Assembly (NCBI GenBank): GCA_946480675.1
Contig: CAMLKS010000029.1
Span: forward strand, 1-13,147
Reading direction: 5' to 3'
Source: an uncultured Bacteroidota bacterium
Lineage (GTDB): Bacteria; Bacteroidota; Bacteroidia; Chitinophagales; Chitinophagaceae
DNA: 13,147 bases
The stretch's first letter is position 1. Every line of letters starts with the position of its first letter. The notes under the pieces are model-generated. The model did no database searches. It worked only from the letters and a program-made list of their open reading frames with translations, and was not told the DNA's origin. The position numbers and the translations under genes were made by a program. Shown here in pieces: positions 6,693-13,147 of this stretch.

Positions 6693-8588
6693 TCAGCGCC
6701 TTATGATGATCTCTACCCTGCGGTTGAGGTTGCGGTCTTCATCCGTTTCGTTGGGGGCCACAGGGTTGGCTTCTCCCCAGCCGCGTGCTTCTATCATTAC
6801 AGGGTCTATACCCAGGGTGCTTATTTCGGTGCCCACAAGGCCGGCGCGCAGGTACGACAGCTCTTCATTCAGCATCGGGTTGCCGGAGTTATCGGTGTAG
6901 CCATTCACCATCACTATAATATCCTTCTGGTCGAGCCAAGGCGACAGGATGTTTTGTATCGCTGCTTTTGCAGAATCGTTCAGGTTTTTGCTATTGATGG
7001 GGAAATGAATGGTACCTATCAATGTATCGTATATGGGTTTCTGGTAGCCCTGCGGCAGCAGTGCTATGTCGTAGCTCAGCTTCTCAATATTTTCTTTGCC
7101 TGTAAGGTCTATGTTGCCGGTTATTTCACTATAGCCGATGCGGTCGGCAGCATAGGTATAGTTGTAACCCGCAGGCAGAGTTATCATATAGCTGCCATCG
7201 CCCCGGTTGGATACATAATGGTATGCGGGGGTATTGGTCTTAGGGTCGTTGATATAAATGCTGGTATACGTTAGTTTTTCACGGCTGATGCTATCTACAG
7301 AAAAGCCTTTGATGATAGCCACCGGTACGGGCTGCAACTGGCGCGGCAGGCGGGTTTCATAGATATCAAAATTGCCACCGGCACTATCCCTGTCAGATGC
7401 CAGGTAGGCACGCTGGCCATCTATGGTTACGCATATGCTGTTCTCATCAGCAGCGGTATTAAGCGGGTAGCCCATATTCTGCGGGCTGCCCCATGTGGTG
7501 TCATTGATACGTCGGCTGTAATACAAGTCGATACCGCCCATGCCGGGGTGGCCATTGCTGGCAAAGTACAGTGTATTGTTATCTATATGGATGAATGGTG
7601 CCGTCTCATCGCCCGGTGTATTTACTTCCGGGCCCAGGTTGCGAGGCGCCTGCCACAGCCCATTCTCAAACTTCGACATCCAGATGTCCATTCCGCCAAA
7701 GCCGCCTTCGCGGTTGCTTACATAATACAGTTCCCTGTTATCGGGCGATAGGCAGGGCATGCCTTCGTAGGCCGGTGTATTGATGGTAGCACCAAAAGTT
7801 TCCGGCTGGCTCCAGATGCTATCGGCAGTATAGGCCATATACAAATCGCAGCCACCCTGGTCCCAGCCATTTTCGCTACGGTTATCGCAACGCATGAAGA
7901 ACAGGTAGTGTCCATCGCCCGAAATGGTTTGTGCCGATTCGTGGTGCAGTGTATTAGGCGGAGAGCCCATATTGCGGGCGGTAAACCATCCGCCACAGCT
8001 ATCTACGTGCGATGTATAGAAATCATCATCAATCCCATTCAGCCGGCGGGTAAAGAAAAGATTGAGCGTATCTGCCGTAAGGCATGGATACATTTCAGGT
8101 TCCGGGCTATTGATGCGGATGCCCATATTGCGTGGCGTATCGGGCAGCGGTTGTGCCAGTGCCTGCCGCATGAAATAGGCCTGTTCTCGCAGCAATGTCC
8201 AACTATTGCGCTCCTTTACAGTGCCAAAGCTATTGATGATCTGCAGGGCTACATTGGGTTCGTAGTTTGATAAATAGCTTTTGGCTAAAGGCAATGCAAA
8301 CAACTTAGCACCGTTCCGGCAATTGTTGGATGCATCTTTAAATACCTGCACGGCCAGTGCATATTTATGATCGCGGAAATACCATTCGCCCAGTGCACTG
8401 TAGGCATCGGCAAAGGTTTTATCCTGCCGTATGGCATCGGTCATGTGCGCTATGGCTTTTGCCTTGTCTTTTTTCAGCATGAAGCCCATAGCCTTTTCAT
8501 AGCTTTTCTGGGCAGCATCATTTAGCTGCCCGTACATAGGCAATGCCTTCAAAATGAAGCATAGAAAAACAATATATTTCAAGCGCAT
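6693..8588 (-). CDS. PorE-like TPR / PD40 propeller / CRD / OmpA_C protein
   Basis: 631-residue periplasmic or outer-membrane-associated protein, probably tethering an envelope complex to peptidoglycan. Domains in order: signal peptide 1-20 (cleavage MYG-Q, no lipobox); TPR-like helices about 25-145; five PD40/WD40-like repeats about 155-412 (recurring N-T/S-P, then LYF-S and GG-DIY); carboxypeptidase-regulatory-like beta domain about 422-512; OmpA_C domain about 520-631 with YTDNSG (Asp566), LSYLRA (Arg581) and NRRVEI, the positions that contact diaminopimelate in OmpA-type domains. This order and the five propeller repeats match PorE (PG1058) of the P. gingivalis T9SS. However, Bacteroidota carry many proteins of this build, so orthology is not certain. 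PG1058 is described as a lipoprotein and this one lacks a lipobox. The start at 8588 is chosen for the signal peptide; the open frame runs to 8852 but would overlap the divergent gene at 8674. fabI and porQ lie downstream. Confidence 0.88.
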   Translation of the reverse strand: MRLKYIVFLCFILKALPMYGQLNDAAQKSYEKAMGFMLKKDKAKAIAHMTDAIRQDKTFADAYSALGEWYFRDHKYALAVQVFKDASNNCRNGAKLFALPLAKSYLSNYEPNVALQIINSFGTVKERNSWTLLREQAYFMRQALAQPLPDTPRNMGIRINSPEPEMYPCLTADTLNLFFTRRLNGIDDDFYTSHVDSCGGWFTARNMGSPPNTLHHESAQTISGDGHYLFFMRCDNRSENGWDQGGCDLYMAYTADSIWSQPETFGATINTPAYEGMPCLSPDNRELYYVSNREGGFGGMDIWMSKFENGLWQAPRNLGPEVNTPGDETAPFIHIDNNTLYFASNGHPGMGGIDLYYSRRINDTTWGSPQNMGYPLNTAADENSICVTIDGQRAYLASDRDSAGGNFDIYETRLPRQLQPVPVAIIKGFSVDSISREKLTYTSIYINDPKTNTPAYHYVSNRGDGSYMITLPAGYNYTYAADRIGYSEITGNIDLTGKENIEKLSYDIALLPQGYQKPIYDTLIGTIHFPINSKNLNDSAKAAIQNILSPWLDQKDIIVMVNGYTDNSGNPMLNEELSYLRAGLVGTEISTLGIDPVMIEARGWGEANPVAPNETDEDRNLNRRVEIIIRR

Positions 8589-8673
8589 GGGGACTGAAAA
8601 GTACATAAAAATAATAAAGCGAATCGATGCTACATAAATCCGAACTTCGTATTTTCCAAGGCAGAGATAAAGT

Positions 8674-9858
8674 ATGAATACAACGATAATATGTCCTAGC
8701 TGTGCGCACGAGTTTGAGCCGAACGATGCCATACGCGACGAGGTAGAGAAAAAACTACGCTCGCAGATGGTGGAGTGGCAGCGCAAAAAGGAAGACGAGT
8801 TTAAGCGGAAAGAAGCGGAGCAGGCTGCGCAGATGGAGCAACACATACGCAAGCAGATAGCAGGCGATTATGAAGTGCAGATGAAACTGCTGCAGCAATC
8901 GAATGCGGAGAATGAATATAAGCTGAAAGCTGCCCGGGAAAAAGAACTGGAATTCATAAAGAAAGAGCAGGAGATCATCAGCAAGGAAAAGGAGCTGGAC
9001 CTGAAGCTGCAGCAGATGCTGCTGGACGAACGGGTGCGCCTTACCGAAACCATACGCAGGGAAGAAGATGAGCGTAATAAGCTGAAAGACCATGAGCACC
9101 AGCTAAAACTGAAAGAGCTGGAAAAACAACTGGAAGACCAGAAAAAGCTGACCGATGAAATGCGCCGTAAGCAGGAGCAAGGCTCCATGCAACTGCAGGG
9201 TGAGGTGCAGGAACTGATACTGGAAGATATGCTGCGTGGTTCCTTTCCGTTTGATATGGTGAACGAAGTGGGTAAAGGGGTGCGTGGTGCTGACTGTATA
9301 CAAACGGTGCGCAACAGCTTTGGCCAGGAATGCGGAAAAATCATTTATGAAAGTAAACGCACCACCAACTTTGGCGGCGACTGGATAGAAAAGCTGAAAG
9401 CCGATATGCGCAGCCAGGGTGCTGATGTTGCCGTGCTGGTAACACAGGCCATGCCGAAAGATATGGATTGCTTTGGGGAGAAGGACGGTGTATGGGTGTG
9501 TACCTTCAGCGAAGTGCGCGCGCTGACTACGGTGTTGCGCGACCTTATCATACGTGTATATAATGCATCGAAAAGCCAGGAGAATAAAGGTGATAAGATG
9601 ACGCTGCTATACAACTACCTTATCAGCAGTGAATTTTCAGAACAGTGGAGTGCGATACGCGAGGGCTTCCTGTCTATGCGCATGTCGATAGTAAAAGAGC
9701 GCGAACAGATGGAGAAGCTATGGAAGGCACGTGAGAAACAGTTGGAGAAAGCATTGCTGAATGCAGCTAATATCAAAGGCTCCATAGAAGGTATATCGGG
9801 CATGGACCAGATAAACCTGAACCTGATATCGGACAATGACAGTTACCTGCTGGATTAG
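8674..9858 (+). CDS. DUF2130 domain coiled-coil protein, possible PD-(D/E)XK nuclease fold
   Basis: 394-residue cytoplasmic-type protein of the DUF2130 family, function unknown. The N-terminus has a single CPSC pair (7-10) followed by His12, resembling half a zinc ribbon. Residues about 20-172 are a long Glu/Lys/Gln-rich coiled coil. The conserved core (about 174-345) starts with QGEVQELILEDML, then GADCIQ (Asp207), IIYESK (Glu226, Lys228) and a Gly-Ala-Asp-Val-Ala-Val strand (249-254). Spacing Asp207-x18-Glu226-x-Lys228, with a preceding helix containing Glu177, fits a PD-(D/E)XK nuclease core; this is inference, not established here. A second helical segment (about 325-365) follows. The start at 8674 leaves 85 bp to the divergent PorE-like gene. 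The gene ends 24 bp before a strong bidirectional terminator, so it is probably monocistronic. The family call is firm; activity is unknown. Confidence 0.85.
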   Translation: MNTTIICPSCAHEFEPNDAIRDEVEKKLRSQMVEWQRKKEDEFKRKEAEQAAQMEQHIRKQIAGDYEVQMKLLQQSNAENEYKLKAAREKELEFIKKEQEIISKEKELDLKLQQMLLDERVRLTETIRREEDERNKLKDHEHQLKLKELEKQLEDQKKLTDEMRRKQEQGSMQLQGEVQELILEDMLRGSFPFDMVNEVGKGVRGADCIQTVRNSFGQECGKIIYESKRTTNFGGDWIEKLKADMRSQGADVAVLVTQAMPKDMDCFGEKDGVWVCTFSEVRALTTVLRDLIIRVYNASKSQENKGDKMTLLYNYLISSEFSEQWSAIREGFLSMRMSIVKEREQMEKLWKAREKQLEKALLNAANIKGSIEGISGMDQINLNLISDNDSYLLD

Positions 9859-9882
9859 TATGCAACCAGCAAGTAAGAATAT

Positions 9883-9912
9883 AAAAAAGCCCCGCAATTG
9901 CGGGGCTTTTTT
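9883..9912. terminator. Bidirectional intrinsic terminator between convergent genes
   Basis: A perfect 30-bp palindrome. The 13-bp stem has a GC-rich core (GCCCCGC pairing with GCGGGGC), an AATT loop, and six A on the left and six T on the right. Read from either strand it gives a strong hairpin followed by U residues. It sits between the stop of the DUF2130 gene (9858) and the stop of the leftward propeller gene (9932), so it can end both transcripts. Confidence 0.95.
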
Positions 9913-9931
9913 ATTACACATAATGTTTGTG

Positions 9932-11641
9932 TTATTGCAATACTACCTGTTTTGAAACGCGACTGCCATCGGCAGTTTGCAGTGATATGTGGTAAGTGCC
10001 CTTAGGCAGTGCCGACATATCGAGTGCTGTATTTACCGTGCTGTTTACAGCAGCAGCTTCTTTGGTAGCTACCAATGTGCCCAGCATGTTGTAGCATTTG
10101 ATGGTAGCGTTAGCTGTTTTGATGCCATTAATTTTAATGTTTACCAAACCGGTAGATGGGTTAGGGAAAACATCCAGGGCTTGTGCATTAGCAACACCAT
10201 TCACGCCCACACTGAAATACTGGAAAGTAGAAATATCTGAGCAAGTAGAAATAGAACCCGTTACGCTGTAAATACCTTCTTGTGTTGGTATCAATGTATC
10301 GTCTTCTGCACCGGGTATTTCTACGTTGTTAAAGCGCCATACATATTTATCGCAAGGCGTGCCGGATGCATAGAGCGTGTCGCCCCACTGTTTGATGGCT
10401 ATGCGCACGGCATCTACCACAAATATTTCTTTGCTGAAAGACCTTGGGCCTGATGTTAAACCCTGGTCGCAGTGCAGTGTAACGGTTTGCAGGCCTTTTT
10501 TATTCATGGTTTGAGAGAAACCGTTATTGGCCAGTGCTGTCTGCGAATTGGCAGGCAGTGAGTATATGTTATTGTACCTGTAAATGCAGGTATCTGAATA
10601 GCTGGAACCAAACATGTACAGTTGGTTGTTATGCCATAAGGTGGAAGTAAATGCTATTTTGCTGCCGTCAATGCTGAATTTGCCAAGGTCGGTAGCCGTT
10701 GGTGTGTTGGTAATGCCATTCCTGAATGATACTTTGGTAACCCTGCTGCTTTCATTAGTTATCAAAGCATACAGGTCATTTTCATCGGCTATGATACTGA
10801 TAGCGCGCGGGTTGAACAGCCTGTTATTAGGGTTACCCAGTGATATGGCTGCAGGGCTGTTGTTTTTCAGGTTTGTGCTGAAGCTGAAGCGTGTAAGGTT
10901 ACCATTTCCAAGGTTTACTACCAGCATATACCATGCACCATTATCATTAAACAGCGAAAAATTTACCGGGGCATTTACTGCACCGAAATTACTGATAGTA
11001 GTCATAGTAGGCACGTTGGTAAGTGAGTTACCAAAGTCGAGCCGGGCAATATTGTTGCCACCAAACCCAAACCTGTTTGCTACAAAGCCCAGCCACTCAC
11101 TGTTGAATTTTACCAGTGTTATCTGGTAGCCATAAGCCAGGGGAGAAGCCACCACAGTAGCTGTTGGTGTATTGGTCAGGGAGCTGCCAAAGTTCAGGCG
11201 TATCAACCTTTTATTACGGGTAATGAAGCCATACCAGCTACCGCCATCCTGCGCTATATCCAGGCCTATGCAGCTATCGCCCAGTACACCCCCCAGGTCG
11301 CCCAGGTTGGTAGTAGAAGGTGTAGAAGTAGGGTTTGAACCGAAATCCATGCGTATCAGTTCTCCATCATTTTCTATCACAAAGCCGTAGTAGTTACCTG
11401 CTTCCGGCTTGATGACCATACCACGTGGCTGCTCCAGGTCGCCTTTCTGCAGCACTTTTGTAGCACTCATGCCCATAGGGCTGGTGTAGATGGTATCCGG
11501 TGCCCAGGCATAAGTCTTGGCATTATATGAAGTGGTAAAGTTAACAGGCGTGCCCAGGCACACCGTGTCGGGGCCATTTATCTGGGCATTTGCAACCGTT
11601 CCACACAATATCAAAAGAAATGCTAAGTATAGTTTTTGCAT
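9932..11641 (-). CDS. Secreted repeat (propeller-like) protein with Ig-like region and T9SS sorting domain
   Basis: 569-residue secreted protein, function unknown. A signal peptide covers residues 1-19 (cleavage VANA-Q); the in-frame ATG 8 codons earlier (11665) only adds a polar leader, so 11641 is preferred. A short region with Cys28 and YAWAPDT looks like a PKD/Ig-type start. From about 82 to 360 there are six repeats of 51-52 residues, each with an aromatic strand (such as WYGFI) followed by a strand such as LIRLNFG and then NTPTAT; landmark positions are 95, 146, 198, 249, 301 and 352. This suggests a six-bladed beta propeller. An Ig-like segment (about 410-478, YVWRFNNVEIPG) precedes a type A T9SS sorting domain (about 488-569, VFPNPSTG and PKGTYHI). 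No catalytic motif is visible; a surface binding or adhesive role is only a guess. It lies 41 bp downstream of the FabK-like gene on the same strand and ends at the palindromic terminator. Confidence 0.9.
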   Translation of the reverse strand: MQKLYLAFLLILCGTVANAQINGPDTVCLGTPVNFTTSYNAKTYAWAPDTIYTSPMGMSATKVLQKGDLEQPRGMVIKPEAGNYYGFVIENDGELIRMDFGSNPTSTPSTTNLGDLGGVLGDSCIGLDIAQDGGSWYGFITRNKRLIRLNFGSSLTNTPTATVVASPLAYGYQITLVKFNSEWLGFVANRFGFGGNNIARLDFGNSLTNVPTMTTISNFGAVNAPVNFSLFNDNGAWYMLVVNLGNGNLTRFSFSTNLKNNSPAAISLGNPNNRLFNPRAISIIADENDLYALITNESSRVTKVSFRNGITNTPTATDLGKFSIDGSKIAFTSTLWHNNQLYMFGSSYSDTCIYRYNNIYSLPANSQTALANNGFSQTMNKKGLQTVTLHCDQGLTSGPRSFSKEIFVVDAVRIAIKQWGDTLYASGTPCDKYVWRFNNVEIPGAEDDTLIPTQEGIYSVTGSISTCSDISTFQYFSVGVNGVANAQALDVFPNPSTGLVNIKINGIKTANATIKCYNMLGTLVATKEAAAVNSTVNTALDMSALPKGTYHISLQTADGSRVSKQVVLQ

Positions 11642-11682
11642 ATCGGGACTAATTTTTAGGTACATGAAAGTAATGTTATTTC

Positions 11683-12663
11683 TTAATATAAGAAAGGATT
11701 TTGCGCCGTTTTCTTAAAGTCGGCCCACATTTCCTGTACAATTTCGGCTGCGGGTTTTATATCCTTTATCATACTGCTTACCTGTCCTATTTCCAGTTCA
11801 CCTTCCTGCAGGTCGCCTTCAAACATGCCTTTCTTTGCCCTGCCGCGCCCCAGCAGCAGTTCCAGCGCGGTTTTATCGGCACCGGCTTCTTCGGCGGCTA
11901 TTACTTTTTTGTAAAAGTCATTTTTAATGAGGCGCACAGGTGTCAACTCTTTCAGGGTCAGCACGGTATCTCCCTCACCGGTGGCTACTACCGCTTCTTT
12001 AAACGCCATATGGCTCGATGCCTCGGGCGTGCATACAAAACGGCTGCCTGCCTGCACGGCTTCAGCGCCCAGTGCCATTATGCTATACATAGTTCGGCCA
12101 CTGCCAATACCACCTGCTGCTATCAGCGGTATAGTGATTGCTTCGCGAACGGCAGGGATAAGGCAAAGCGTGGTTGTTTCTTCCCGGCCATTGTGCCCAC
12201 CGGCTTCAAAGCCTTCGGCCACTACGGCATCTACACCCGCCTCCTCGCACTTGCGTGCAAATTTGGCGCTGGATACCACATGCACTACCGTAACGCCGTT
12301 TTCTTTCAGCTTGCCCGTCCACGTTTTAGGGTTGCCCGCCGATGTGAAAACGATGGGTACTTTTTCTTCCAGTATGATGGCAATGTGCTTATCAATATCG
12401 GGGTATAGCAATGGTAGGTTTACCGCAAATGGCTTGTCTGTAGCCAGCTTGCATTTTTGTATATGCTCGCGCAATACATCTGGGTACATACTGCCTGCGC
12501 CTATGATGCCGAGCCCGCCTGCATTACTCACGGCTGCTGCCAGCCGCCAGCCCGATGCCCATATCATACCTGCTTGTATGATGGGGTATCGGATGCCGAA
12601 AAGTTGTGTTATCCTGTTATCGAATGCCTGTTGGCCTTCTGTAAATTTTCCTTCGAAAAGCAT
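11683..12663 (-). CDS. Nitronate monooxygenase / FabK-like enoyl-ACP reductase family flavoprotein
   Basis: 326-residue FMN-dependent TIM-barrel enzyme of the 2-nitropropane dioxygenase/FabK family, cytoplasmic. Visible signatures: RYPIIQAGM (25-33), SNAGGLGIIGAG (46-57), FTSAGNP (106-112), AEGFEAGGHNGR (149-160) with His157 at the position of the FabK catalytic His, and the FMN phosphate-binding blocks IAAGGIGSG (181-189) and GAEAVQAGSRF (199-209). Members either oxidise nitronates or, as FabK, reduce enoyl-ACP with NADH. The AEG-EAGGH block is very FabK-like, but the window also has a complete FabI, so the role cannot be settled here. The start at 12663 is the first Met after the M16 stop, giving a 22-bp gap. 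With the M16 peptidase upstream and the propeller gene downstream it probably forms a leftward operon. Confidence 0.88.
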   Translation of the reverse strand: MLFEGKFTEGQQAFDNRITQLFGIRYPIIQAGMIWASGWRLAAAVSNAGGLGIIGAGSMYPDVLREHIQKCKLATDKPFAVNLPLLYPDIDKHIAIILEEKVPIVFTSAGNPKTWTGKLKENGVTVVHVVSSAKFARKCEEAGVDAVVAEGFEAGGHNGREETTTLCLIPAVREAITIPLIAAGGIGSGRTMYSIMALGAEAVQAGSRFVCTPEASSHMAFKEAVVATGEGDTVLTLKELTPVRLIKNDFYKKVIAAEEAGADKTALELLLGRGRAKKGMFEGDLQEGELEIGQVSSMIKDIKPAAEIVQEMWADFKKTAQNPFLY

Positions 12664-12685
12664 TGCTTAAGATGGGGAAATATGA

Positions 12686-13147
12686 TTAAGATTTTTTCTT
12701 GTAGAACAGTGTATTGGCATTTTCCGGAGCAAATACCGTAGCTGCTGTTTCCTGCAGGAAGGCTGCGGTAACGGCATTGTATTTATCCCATTCGGTATTG
12801 ATGAGGGCGGCATCGCCCAGCAACTCATAAAATGCCAGGTTGTTGGCGCGCGATAACAGGGTCATATCTTCGAAAGTGATCATGGCCTCTATCTTGTTCT
12901 TGGCTTTTGCCAGTTCTTCTTCTGTTACGCCGCCGCTTACCAGCTTAGCTATTTCGGCATCTACAGCAGCATTGGCTTGTTCCAGTGTTTTGCCCTCTAC
13001 TATTTTGCCTTCTATTACCAGCAGGCCGGGGTCGGTGCTGCCGGTATGGTAGCAGCTGATATTGCTGAACAACTGTTGTTCCTTCACCAACCTTTGATAC
13101 AGGCGCGATGAGAAGCCATTACCCATTATCTCGGTTATCAGGTCGGC
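12686..13147 (-). CDS. M16 family peptidase, C-terminal part (5' end beyond window)
   Basis: The last 153 codons of a zinc peptidase-like protein of the M16 (pitrilysin/processing peptidase) family. The visible part is the end of an M16_C domain: MGNGFSSRLYQRLV, then a strand/helix pattern with GVTEEELAKAKNKIE, typical of this domain, and LLSRANNLAFYELLGD near the end. The frame is open to the right edge, and the seven codons before the first Met (13126) read as normal M16 sequence (ADLITEI), so that Met is internal. The HxxEH zinc motif, if present, would lie outside the window, so it cannot be said whether this is an active subunit or an inactive partner. The FabK-like gene starts 22 bp downstream on the same strand. 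Confidence 0.88.
   Translation of the reverse strand, partial: ADLITEIMGNGFSSRLYQRLVKEQQLFSNISCYHTGSTDPGLLVIEGKIVEGKTLEQANAAVDAEIAKLVSGGVTEEELAKAKNKIEAMITFEDMTLLSRANNLAFYELLGDAALINTEWDKYNAVTAAFLQETAATVFAPENANTLFYKKKS

Noticed and set aside
8589..8673. Divergent promoters between the PorE-like and DUF2130 genes
   Set aside because: AT-rich boxes such as TATTTTTA (- strand, 8606-8613) and TATTTTCC (+ strand, 8650-8657) only partly match TAnnTTTG and neither has a -33 element at proper spacing; promoters must exist here but I cannot place them.
8589..8852. N-terminal extension of the PorE-like reading frame up to 8852
   Set aside because: It would overlap the start of the divergent DUF2130 gene by about 180 bp and hide a clear signal peptide that begins at 8588; the added residues are Ser/Cys-rich and look like antisense reading of the coiled-coil gene.
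11642..11665. Earlier ATG at 11665 for the propeller gene
   Set aside because: It adds eight polar residues before a standard signal peptide that starts at 11641.
11701..12670. Two long + strand frames (about 235 and 247 codons) opposite the FabK-like gene
   Set aside because: Both are antisense to a gene with full family motifs and have no coherent domain pattern.
1..13147. Mobile element, CRISPR, defence island or RNA gene
   Set aside because: No transposase, integrase, direct-repeat array, tRNA-like cloverleaf or defence-gene signature was found; coding is continuous with housekeeping and T9SS genes.

Overview
The window looks like an ordinary, gene-dense chromosomal stretch from a member of the Bacteroidota, probably a Chitinophagaceae-type soil or freshwater organism. 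Three proteins end in a type IX secretion (T9SS) type A sorting domain. A PorQ and a PorE-like T9SS protein are present, and FabI is of the Bacteroidota type. Shine-Dalgarno sequences are not evident, and one gene has a TAnnTTTG promoter element. The exact genus cannot be read from the sequence. Intergenic gaps are 4 to 93 bp, so no gene-free stretch exceeds 300 bp. I see no RNA gene, insertion sequence, prophage or CRISPR array.

Layout. Positions 1-3687 (+) hold two tandem paralogous M1 zinc metallopeptidases with T9SS sorting domains; the first is cut by the window edge. Positions 3753-4613 (+) encode a TerC-family membrane protein. It converges, with a 4-bp gap, on a leftward group: PorE-like TPR/propeller/OmpA protein (6693-8588), enoyl-ACP reductase FabI (5772-6599) and PorQ (4618-5739). 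A DUF2130 coiled-coil protein (8674-9858, +) diverges from the PorE-like gene and ends at a perfect palindromic bidirectional terminator (9883-9912). A second leftward group follows: M16 peptidase (cut by the right edge), nitronate monooxygenase/FabK-like flavoprotein, and a secreted six-repeat propeller-like protein with a T9SS sorting domain (9932-11641).

How the genes fit together. The unifying theme is protein export through the outer membrane. T9SS cargo (two peptidases and one propeller protein) lies beside PorQ, a component of the cell-surface attachment complex, and a PorE-like periplasmic anchor. FabI probably shares a transcript with PorQ. TerC lies directly downstream of two secreted zinc enzymes; TerC homologues in Bacillus have been linked to metal export and metalation of secreted enzymes, so a functional tie is possible but unproven. 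I do not see a clearly new defence or mobile system. The least understood gene is the DUF2130 protein, whose conserved core carries a pattern compatible with a PD-(D/E)XK nuclease fold.
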